Assembly (NCBI RefSeq): GCF_006539165.1
Contig: NZ_BJMM01000017.1
Location: 62,001-126,000 of the forward strand
Source: Streptomyces cacaoi
Lineage (GTDB): Bacteria > Actinomycetota > Actinomycetes > Streptomycetales > Streptomycetaceae
Reading direction: 5' to 3'
DNA: 64,000 nt
The notes below the pieces were generated by a model, which saw nothing but the letters and a program-made list of their open reading frames with translations, ran no database searches and was not told the origin of the DNA. Each line of letters starts with the position of its first letter. The first letter of the stretch is position 1. The position numbers and the translations under genes are program-made. Below are positions 10,201-16,311 of the stretch, piece after piece.

Positions 10201-10340
10201 GCCCAGATCTCCACGAGCCAGGCACGGGTGGTCGCCGCGTCGTCCAGGTCGAGGGCGTGCGGCACATCGGCGGGGCTCGGTGTTGTAGTGGCACGGAGCA
10301 TGGCTGTGCCCGTCCATTGGTACCTGAGGGTGTGGGCCAT
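7290..10340 (-). CDS. lanB: Full-length class I lanthipeptide dehydratase (LanB)
   Basis: 1016 aa from an ATG with an AAGGAGCG ribosome-binding site; a longer reading frame to 10517 overlaps the precursor and is rejected. The N-terminal two thirds is the glutamylation domain (tRNA-Glu-dependent), with the family motif RPTPFGLFAG at 97-106. The C-terminal third is the SpaB_C glutamate-elimination domain (MWWFTRHRELARPEAGQHLA and following). It would dehydrate Ser/Thr of the precursor encoded just upstream. It sits 95 bp after the precursor, separated by a strong hairpin, and is coupled to lanC. Confidence 0.93.
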   Translation of the reverse strand: MAHTLRYQWTGTAMLRATTTPSPADVPHALDLDDAATTRAWLVEIWARPDVRNALFAASPVLTRSVENIVRGRATSTRQIRRAALSVVSYLLRWQRRPTPFGLFAGTAPLTLGTTTHVHWGAEHRVHLRADGEWISDVIRGLEQHPELLERLSLVANNTAQVRGDRLTAPGPPADGHARLMAPVEISMRLSRPVNAAMRAARTPIRYQDLRDRLTTMFPAGAGGEIDQVLRELIAQNLLITSLRPPMTAPDALDHVCTELKKADAHSFPDIDAQARDLYELRDDLAAHAEPAASTDLRTMTARMAAHSTVAPAPMLVDTVLDCDAQLPAAVVAEAQKAVEVLHRVSPLPYGYQQWRDYHRRFRAQYGVGAAVPVLDLVADSGLGWPAEYVGAERGKPPTPVTECDALILKLLQRMHMEGRSELVLDDATITELAQAAGTDEPLYGDRSEIAFEVHSPSTRALASGAFSLEITGVPRSGSSMLGRFAHLMPAEQRCLLADSYTARTDAVTAQLSFGPRRRRNENVARTDQLLPYVIPLAEHPAEKGEPIDLEDIAVTADARNLHLVQLSTGRPIDVRVTHALEAGIQTPPLARFLSEVAGARRAVYKKFDFGAAAHLPYLPRVRYGRTTLTSARWLLNAKDLPGRRAPYEKWEAAFAAWRVRLNVPNRVSLTEFDQRLPVDLDHPVQRRLVRARLHDVRELELREVADDGQYGWIGRAHEILLAFIRIAPAASSTPLPSLRAHQPTPPVQLPGEGEVLRMHLHTHPNRYDEILDRQLPRLFAALDQPMWWFTRHRELARPEAGQHLALTLHLTGDYGAAAAAVNGWATDLHHQRLLSSLTFEPYRPQTGRYGMGQAMDAAHRVFAADSTAALAQIRLTSSYDIAPQSLTAVSLVDIAAHLLTSRDDAWTWLIERTPAHGRPDRTLREQAIQLYDAEQQTLALQGGAEIVEAWEQRARVLTAYRQALIETEHDPTTVLRSLLHHHQVRALGVGPTAEAATLHLARTIALRHRPIRVER

Positions 10341-10385
10341 GGGCGCTCCTTCCTTCCGGCAGGTCATGAAAACTGAGGCGGGCGA

Positions 10386-10417
10386 GGGGGCGCCGAACAC
10401 CGCCGTTCGACGCCCCC
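10386..10417 (-). terminator. Hairpin between precursor and lanB, possible attenuating terminator
   Basis: Two 13-base arms (10386-10398 and 10405-10417) pair at 12 of 13 positions around a 6-base loop, the remaining pair being a possible wobble. On the transcribed strand the hairpin lies about 18 bases after the precursor stop and 46 before lanB. A TTTT occurs about 15 bases after the stem, so it is not a classical U-tract terminator but could cause partial termination or protect the upstream mRNA, giving more precursor than enzyme. Confidence 0.55.
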
Positions 10418-10435
10418 CGCTCCACCGGCGATGAA

Positions 10436-10627
10436 TCAGGCCGGGTCCTCGATGAAGGAGCTGCAGGCGGACGAGCCACCTGAGCAGGTGCTTCCGCAGC
10501 CATCCCCCGTGGAGCACATGAGCTTGCCGATCGGATGGGTGGCGACTACCACCTTGACGTCCAACGGGGCGAAGTCGTCCTCAGCGACGACCCGCGGCCT
10601 CTCGGCCAGCGCAGCGGTGGGGCTCAT
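10436..10627 (-). CDS. lanA: FxLD-type lanthipeptide precursor peptide
   Basis: 63 aa from an ATG with an AAGGAGAG ribosome-binding site. The leader has the class I recognition element as F19-A-P-L-D23 (FxLD-like, with one extra residue) followed by VKVV. The core (about residues 31-63) holds four Cys (38, 44, 48, 55) and Ser/Thr at 39, 40, 46, 47, 49, 52, 53, 56, 57, in a Gly-rich setting, so up to four thioether rings are possible. Asp42 is followed by Gly43, the preferred context for isoaspartyl methyltransferase chemistry. It lies between the methyltransferase and lanB on the same strand. A longer reading frame in the same phase runs to 10876, but only this start has a ribosome-binding site. 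Confidence 0.93.
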   Translation of the reverse strand: MSPTAALAERPRVVAEDDFAPLDVKVVVATHPIGKLMCSTGDGCGSTCSGGSSACSSFIEDPA

Positions 10628-10679
10628 ATCAATCACTCTCCTTGTTCGATGCTGTGCGGGACGGCCTGGCAGGCGACGG

Positions 10680-11906
10680 TCACGCCGCGGGCCAGGAGAG
10701 GGAGATCCGGCTGTGGACCTTGTCGATGACCTGGTCTCCGCCGATCTGGTCATCAGGGGTGTCGGCCGGATGGACACGGATGACCGGGCTGGGTCCTCCG
10801 CGCCGGTTGGCCTCCCAGTCGCGCAGGTGGTCGGCGATCTTCTCGGCGAACTGCTGCGCGTGGGGGCCCAGGGCATGCACGCCGTACTCGACGTGCTTGT
10901 TGTCCTCCGTGCGGCGGGTGACGAGGTAGGCGAAGGTGTCGTCTTCGACGGCCGCGAGCGCGTAGCCCTTGTTCACCGGGGCGACGATGCCGGTGTCCAG
11001 GTCCTCGTCGACGGCCATGATGCAGAAGCCGGGCAGTGAGATGGCCAAGTGCATCTGGAGCGTGTCCAGCAGTTCCCGGAGACCGATGGTCACGCCGGTC
11101 CACATCTCGTAGCGCGGCATCGTCACGGCGTTGTCGAGCTTGCTGGGCTCGGCCGGCAGTCCGTCATCGAAGCGCAGCCCGATCTCTGGCGTGCCATTGA
11201 CCAGGAGTAGCTGCTCCTGATGCCCGGTGGAGCCCTGCATCGGGACGAAGCCGCAGATTGTTGCGGACTCCGACTCCAGGTGATCGCCGACGAGAGTGAA
11301 AGCGATCGAGCGGGTCAGGCCCCGCATACGCAACGGCACCACGAGGCGACCGCCGGGCTTGAGCTGGCCCGTCCAGGCAGGCGGGATGTCCCAGGCCCCT
11401 GCGGTGACCATGATGACGTCGACCTTGCCAAGGTCCGGGATCGGCTCGGCCGCGTCGGCAGTGACGACACGCACCTGGCCGTAGCCGTTCTCGGCGAGGA
11501 GTCGCGCTGCACGACCGGTGACCTCTGGGTCGATGTCGACGGTCGTCACCTCGCCGCCGGGGCCGACGAGCTCGGCCAGGTACGCAGCATTGAGGCCGCC
11601 CGAGCCGATCTCCAGGACGCTCATGCCGCGACGCACTTCGGCCTGCTCCAACATCAGCGCCTGGATCTGCGGCGCGGAGACACTGCTGAGCTGGACGCCG
11701 TGCTCGTCGACCTTGGTGAACACTGCCGAGTACGGGTCGTAGACCTTCTCCAGCGGGGTGTCCGCGGGACAGAACCGCTCGCGGGGCACCTTCTTCATCA
11801 CCGTCTCGACCTCAGGGGAGGTGATCCAGTCCTCGCCCCGCAACTGGTCGATGATCTCGGTGCGGAGCTGTGCGGCCTCGTCGGGGTCCACGGTCACATC
11901 TGTCAT
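10680..11906 (-). CDS. Protein-L-isoaspartate-type O-methyltransferase of FxLD lanthipeptide systems
   Basis: 408 aa. The N-terminal half is a PIMT (PCMT) domain: SAM-binding motif I VLEIGSGG at 97-104 and the substrate-side SAPQIQALML segment at 78-87. The C-terminal about 180 residues are an extension typical of the FxLD-system methyltransferases. Related LanSA enzymes (for example OlvSA) methylate an Asp side chain in a cyclised lanthipeptide, leading through a succinimide to isoaspartate. It is 52 bp upstream of the precursor on the same strand and is probably the first gene of the operon. Ribosome-binding site weak (AGGTACC). Confidence 0.9.
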   Translation of the reverse strand: MTDVTVDPDEAAQLRTEIIDQLRGEDWITSPEVETVMKKVPRERFCPADTPLEKVYDPYSAVFTKVDEHGVQLSSVSAPQIQALMLEQAEVRRGMSVLEIGSGGLNAAYLAELVGPGGEVTTVDIDPEVTGRAARLLAENGYGQVRVVTADAAEPIPDLGKVDVIMVTAGAWDIPPAWTGQLKPGGRLVVPLRMRGLTRSIAFTLVGDHLESESATICGFVPMQGSTGHQEQLLLVNGTPEIGLRFDDGLPAEPSKLDNAVTMPRYEMWTGVTIGLRELLDTLQMHLAISLPGFCIMAVDEDLDTGIVAPVNKGYALAAVEDDTFAYLVTRRTEDNKHVEYGVHALGPHAQQFAEKIADHLRDWEANRRGGPSPVIRVHPADTPDDQIGGDQVIDKVHSRISLSWPAA

Positions 11907-12347
11907 GGAAGAGGTACCTTCAGTTCTTTCGGTGGCAACTGGACGATCAAGCGGGCCTGTTGGCCCACCGGTTGGCTGCGACGCTAGCCAGGACGTCCCC
12001 CTTGAGGGGGCGGCTACGCGCCGCACGTGCCGCATCAGCCCCCTGGAGACCCCCACCATGGCCGCGATCCGACGGCATCGGTACGCCAAAGCGCAGCCAT
12101 AACTGCGCCACTTCGATGCGGAGCCACTTTCATCGCGGAACAGCGACTCATCTACGGGAGGAGCAACACGGCCCCGGCCGGGGGTGGGCGGTTTGTGAGA
12201 GACCGTGCTGTCGCATGCCAGCTCCCGGAGATGACCTCAATGCGGCAGCGCTCTGGCGTACCGGTGCCACCGGTGATCCGGAGACAGTGGCGGCCGGGTC
12301 GGTCTCACGACCCGCGCCACAGGCGTATCGACATGGAGATACGAGAA
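11907..12347. promoter_or_regulatory. Divergent control region between methyltransferase and ATP-binding gene
   Basis: 441 bp with genes reading away on both sides, so promoters for both must lie here. At 11997-12010 there is a CCCCC-TTGA-GGGGG inverted repeat about 90 bp upstream of the methyltransferase start. A TAGCGT sequence on the minus strand nearby could be a -10 element, but I cannot pair it convincingly with a -35. No binding site for a named regulator is recognised. Confidence 0.35.
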
Positions 12348-12833
12348 ATGACTCCGACAACCAAGCTGATCGAGGAGCCGGCCCTGGGGAGGCTGGTCGA
12401 CACTCGCCAGTTCAACCTCAGCCACCTCGCCGCACCCGAATCGCTGGCCCGGCGAGCAGTACGGGAAGTGCTGAACGGCCGGGCTCAGAAGGGCCGGGTC
12501 GACGACGCCGTTCTGGTCACTGACGAAATCGTGGGTAACGCTGTTCGCCATGCCGGAGGCGCAGTGTCTCTCGCACTCGGCGTCTACGAACACGGGGCCA
12601 TAATCGAGGTCACCGATCGAGGAACTGACACCACGGTCATCCCCTCAGCGCCATCCGCCCCACTCGTCAGTCAGGACAAGCTCGGGCTCGACGGCATCGA
12701 CGTGTATTCGCTGCCCGAGACCGGCCATGGCCTGTTCATCGTTGCGCAGTGCGCCACAGCCTGGAGGGTCAAGCGAGTCGAGATCGGCAAGGCCGTGATT
12801 GCCGTATTCGTCCTGCCCAGTAGGGCCACGTGA
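12348..12833 (+). CDS. HATPase_c-type ATP-binding regulatory protein
   Basis: 161 aa from the ATG at 12348 (GGAG nine bases upstream; an in-frame ATG at 12333 is the alternative). The GHKL features are clear: N-box VTDEIVGNAVRHAGG, EVTDRG, and G-box LPETGHGLFIVAQCATAW. Family members are anti-sigma-factor-like kinases or free ATP-binding regulators. It diverges from the lanthipeptide operon and is a second, unrelated-in-detail copy of the kind found at the other end of the locus, which suggests both have a role in controlling it. Confidence 0.8.
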   Translation: MTPTTKLIEEPALGRLVDTRQFNLSHLAAPESLARRAVREVLNGRAQKGRVDDAVLVTDEIVGNAVRHAGGAVSLALGVYEHGAIIEVTDRGTDTTVIPSAPSAPLVSQDKLGLDGIDVYSLPETGHGLFIVAQCATAWRVKRVEIGKAVIAVFVLPSRAT

Positions 12834-13022
12834 CCACGAACCGCAACGTCCTACGGAGTCGCCGGTTGCGCTTGCGCGAGGCCGAGGGACTCGGTCATGG
12901 GTCTCTCACATTCGGTGGTCCCCGCCATCCGGACAGAGGCGGGACGACCATCGGCACGGTATCCGCACGCTGTCCGCGCGATCGTCAGAATGCTGGGCAC
13001 TGGGGAAACAGCCCCAGGCCTA

Positions 13023-13796
13023 CTACTCCCCCGCCGACAGGAAGGGCACGCCGCCTCCCTGACCGGCAGGGCTGTGGTGGTGGCCCAGTGGGACCGTCCG
13101 CTGCACATCCCATCGGTAGGCCCGCTGCTGTCCCTTCGCCCGGCGCAGTTCAACTAGGTCGACCGAGGTGATGTCGAGATGCACGGGCGGGAGTGTACGC
13201 AAGTGCGCAACGCTGGCGATCACAGGCGCTGCGGGTCGGTCGCGGTTGTTGTACTGGATACCGAGGTGTGGCCGGAAGGCGGCGGTGGGCTTCCCTCCGG
13301 GAACGCCCGTCTGGCGGCCGATCGCGCTCAGGGCTGCGTGCAGGCGTATCAGCGCCATCCAGGGTGAGAGCGAGTAGCGGATCGCGCCCCGGGAGCCGGC
13401 AAGGGGAGTCGCGCGAATGCGAAACGGTGCGAGGGGAAGCTGTGCCGCCAAGTCGGTGAGACGGTGCAGTTGGTCGTTGGTGACCTGTGAGGTGTCCCCT
13501 ATACGCACCATGGTCACGTGTAGGCCATCGTCTGGCACCGGGTCCATGCCCAGGTCGGCCAGTTCGTTCTGGCAGCGTTGGGCATGGCTGAGCAAGCGCG
13601 GGCAGTCGGAGAACGTGAGCATCCAGTAGTACGCCCGGCTGTCATCGGACCAACCAGGACGGGCCCAGTGGTCGGTCATTCGCTCCAAGGCAGCGAAGGC
13701 GTGCCAGTCGTTCTTGACGATCAGCTCATGGTCGTCCAGATCGGCCGGCGGGCTGGAAGGGAATGCCCTTGGGTCGGCCTCCAACAGTGTTGTCAC
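13023..13796 (-). CDS. 2H-phosphoesterase / 2'-5' RNA ligase-like protein
   Basis: 257 aa from a GTG with AGGAGA just upstream; a GTG at 13808 overlapping the previous stop is the alternative. The protein has one HxT motif (H93-V-T in LHVTMVRIG) and a second, degenerate one (HLGIQYNN, HxG in place of HxT/S), the pattern of the LigT/2H fold. Such proteins hydrolyse cyclic nucleotide phosphates or 2'-5' linked RNA. The changed second motif makes activity uncertain. It is coupled to the large HTH regulator upstream. Confidence 0.65.
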   Translation of the reverse strand: MTTLLEADPRAFPSSPPADLDDHELIVKNDWHAFAALERMTDHWARPGWSDDSRAYYWMLTFSDCPRLLSHAQRCQNELADLGMDPVPDDGLHVTMVRIGDTSQVTNDQLHRLTDLAAQLPLAPFRIRATPLAGSRGAIRYSLSPWMALIRLHAALSAIGRQTGVPGGKPTAAFRPHLGIQYNNRDRPAAPVIASVAHLRTLPPVHLDITSVDLVELRRAKGQQRAYRWDVQRTVPLGHHHSPAGQGGGVPFLSAGE

Positions 13797-13804
13797 GTGT
13801 CTCC

Positions 13805-15187
13805 TCACTTCTCTGGCACGGACGCCCCGCCCGGCCCGGAGACGACCAGTTCAGCTTGGGGCTTGGAGCGCCACGCTCGCAGTTCATCGGCATAGTCCCC
13901 TACCGCGGATTCGGTGTGCCAGTGTTGGGCGCGTTCGTACAGCTCATTCGCACGCTGCCACACCGATTTGATCGGCGCGGTAGTGCCTGCCCGCAGAGCG
14001 CTGCGGCCGAGCTCCATGGAGTGCTCCACCTCGGGCCGCTGTTGTTGGAGGAGCGCTGTGGCGACGTCGAGGCGCACCAGGGCACGACTCCATTCGGAAT
14101 CCGACTGCTCGACCAGCCCCTCGATCTCCTCGGCGCACGACAACACGTCGCGTGTGTCGTTGAGGGAGAGCCTGGCAGTGATCACGTTGGCCAGTGTGCG
14201 GGCTGGGCTGTACTCAGTGAAAGCGATGCAGGGAGTGAGACCCGCAGGAAGCGAGGGCTGACGGTCGGAGAGCTCCAGCGCCCGCCCGATCGACTTCTCC
14301 GCACCGCTTCTGTCCCCCAAGCGCGCTTGGGCGCGCGCTCGCCCGTTGGCAAGCAGGCGAATGGCCTGCCCGCTGTTGGGAGCCAGAGCAATACCCGCTG
14401 CTGCTGCGGCGTCCGCGTCCGCATAGTGCCGGTGGTAGTACAAGCCGAGCGACCGCGTGCCAGCAGCCCACATCTGCAGGCGGGTGTCTCCGACTTCTCG
14501 CGCGAGGGTCTCGGTTTCTCCGCAGTACGCCTCCGCCACCTGCAGTCCCGCGCCGGCGTTGACCGCCATGTAGGCCAAGAGGCCCGAGGCACGTCCTGCC
14601 AGCCCGAACAGCTCGGCTCGCACTCGGGGCGGCTGCTGCCCACCCAGCAAGGTGTGCAGCATGGTTCGCAGCAGCCGGGTCTCTCCGACCAAGTGCTGAG
14701 GCCCGAGAGCTTCGTACCGGCCGACGATGCTGTCGAGCGAAGCCTTCACCTGGCTCAGGAGCGCGCTGTCGGCATTGGAGCGGGCTAAGTTCTGAGCCTG
14801 GGTGGCAACCTCGAACGGAGAGTCGAAACCCTGGTGGAAGGGGGCTGGTGGCGGGGCCATGGGCGCCGGGGAATCAACCGATTCCTGGCGCGGGATGGTG
14901 GAGTCCGCCGACGGGTCGCCGTCGAGCGGAGCAAAGAGCCGCGCGGCAGGGATCTGGAACAGATGCTCCAGGACTCTCCGCGTGTCCCGCTGTGGCATCG
15001 TCTTCAGGCTCCCGGCCACCCAGCGGTCGAAGCTGCGGCGAGCTACGCTGACGCTCGCCAACCGGGGTTCCTTCGCCTGCTCCGCGAGCTCCCGAGCAGC
15101 TCTGGCGAAGTGCACGGCGAAGGTCTCCACCGTCGTCCAGCCACGCTCGTGGACGAGCTGACGAAAGAGCGTCATCTGCATCGGCAT
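13805..15187 (-). CDS. HTH transcriptional regulator with TPR-like C-terminal region
   Basis: 460 aa; the ATG at 15187 has an AGGAGAG ribosome-binding site. The N-terminal 85 residues (TLFRQLVHERGWTTVETFAV... RRSFDRWVAGSLKTMP) are the atypical helix-turn-helix seen in Streptomyces regulators next to RiPP genes. The rest is alpha-helical with repeated Ala/Leu-rich helix pairs (about 130-450), resembling tetratricopeptide repeats that sense peptides or proteins. It precedes the 2H-phosphoesterase gene in one transcription unit and is likely to control nearby functions, possibly the lanthipeptide operon. Confidence 0.7.
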   Translation of the reverse strand: MPMQMTLFRQLVHERGWTTVETFAVHFARAARELAEQAKEPRLASVSVARRSFDRWVAGSLKTMPQRDTRRVLEHLFQIPAARLFAPLDGDPSADSTIPRQESVDSPAPMAPPPAPFHQGFDSPFEVATQAQNLARSNADSALLSQVKASLDSIVGRYEALGPQHLVGETRLLRTMLHTLLGGQQPPRVRAELFGLAGRASGLLAYMAVNAGAGLQVAEAYCGETETLAREVGDTRLQMWAAGTRSLGLYYHRHYADADAAAAAGIALAPNSGQAIRLLANGRARAQARLGDRSGAEKSIGRALELSDRQPSLPAGLTPCIAFTEYSPARTLANVITARLSLNDTRDVLSCAEEIEGLVEQSDSEWSRALVRLDVATALLQQQRPEVEHSMELGRSALRAGTTAPIKSVWQRANELYERAQHWHTESAVGDYADELRAWRSKPQAELVVSGPGGASVPEK

Positions 15188-15555
15188 ACACTCTCCTGCC
15201 GCCGGGGCCTCAGCTTCGATCGCCGAGAACTGTGCGTCGCATAAGGCTGGGCAATCGTTGGTCGGCCCCGCCAACGGTATTTGAGGCTAAGCGCTACCTT
15301 GCCGTATGTCCGCCTTCACCCCTGTAGTCCCTCGGTTGCCTCATTGCTGTCCGCAGCCTCTACGCAAACATCCGTTTCGTGACCGTTACGTCGGAAGCCG
15401 CGCCTCTCTTCGCATGCGTCCTCCGGCTGTGAGGTTCTCTCCGCGGATTCACAGTACGTCTGTCGGGACTGGCACCGCGCCGGGAGAACCGTCCTCTGTG
15501 AGTGCTCATCCCGCGCCTCCAGGGCTGACCCGATCGCCGGGGGATTTCCGTCTGC
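15188..15555. other. Gap between regulator and YgjP-like gene
   Basis: 368 bp without a supported gene. It must hold the promoter of the regulator at 15187 and the end of the restriction operon transcript. I see no strong hairpin with a U tract. Confidence 0.4.
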
Positions 15556-16311
15556 TCAGCTCTCGTCGGGCAGCCAGATGCCAGCGCCCCACTCGTCGAG
15601 TTCGGCCCGGAGACGTTCGTAGTCGGTCATGACCCTGCCGACGGCACGCCAGAACCCGGAAGTGTGATGAGGATGGTCGAGATGGGCAAGCTCGTGGACA
15701 AGAACGTAGTCAATCAGCCGGGCAGGCAATTGCATTGTGGCCCAGTGGACATTGACTGTGCCCCGGCGCGAGCAGGAACCCCAGCGGTAGCCGAGGGGAC
15801 GGACATTCAGCTCGGCGTCCGGCACGTCCATGCGCCGGGCCCAGGAGTGGACGCGGTGGGGCAGCCAGGCTCGCCCTCGCACGACGTACCAGGAGACAAG
15901 GGCTGGGGCAGCCGTGTCTCGGTGGTCGCGGCGCAAGTGGAGACGTCCGGCCTTCAGCGCGACAGGGGAAGCTGCAGGGTCGTCGATGAGTTTGAGCCGA
16001 TGGTTGCGGCCGAGGTACCAGAAGCCTTCGCCATCGAGAAACCGTCGTCGGGGTCGTTCGGCTGCTTCGACTCGGCGGGCATTGACTTTGGTGTAGAGCC
16101 AGGCCAGTCGTGTACGGATCAGGGCAGCAAGCTTGTCGCGGTCGGCATCTGCGGGAACCCGAGCGATGATGCGGGCGTCGCGTTCTACGGTGACCCGGAC
16201 GCCGGTTCGCCCCGAGGCGGGGACCAAGTGGATGATCAGCCCGCCGAGGTGCAGCGGGCTGTCGTTCTCGGCCACCGTGTAGGGCACCTCAGGCACGGTG
16301 GCGGCCGACAT
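15556..16311 (-). CDS. YgjP-like (M48-type) zinc metallopeptidase
   Basis: 251 aa from ATG at 16311, overlapping the end of hsdR by 23 bp. The YgjP/WLM-family signatures are present: YRWGSCSRRG (W177-C180) and the gluzincin motif VHELAHLDHPHHTSGFW with H206, E207, H210 and a downstream His as third zinc ligand. Such YgjP-like genes commonly follow hsdR in type I restriction operons; their role there is unproven, perhaps proteolytic control or turnover of the complex. The longer reading frame to 16527 is a shadow of hsdR. Confidence 0.88.
   Translation of the reverse strand: MSAATVPEVPYTVAENDSPLHLGGLIIHLVPASGRTGVRVTVERDARIIARVPADADRDKLAALIRTRLAWLYTKVNARRVEAAERPRRRFLDGEGFWYLGRNHRLKLIDDPAASPVALKAGRLHLRRDHRDTAAPALVSWYVVRGRAWLPHRVHSWARRMDVPDAELNVRPLGYRWGSCSRRGTVNVHWATMQLPARLIDYVLVHELAHLDHPHHTSGFWRAVGRVMTDYERLRAELDEWGAGIWLPDES

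Noticed and set aside
10628..10876. N-terminal extension of the lanthipeptide precursor to 146 aa
   Set aside because: The extension is a shadow of the methyltransferase gene; the 63-aa start has AAGGAGAG and gives a typical leader.
11997..12010. CCCCC-TTGA-GGGGG as operator of the lanthipeptide operon
   Set aside because: Only five-base arms of pure C/G; expected by chance in such DNA, so listed only as part of the control region.
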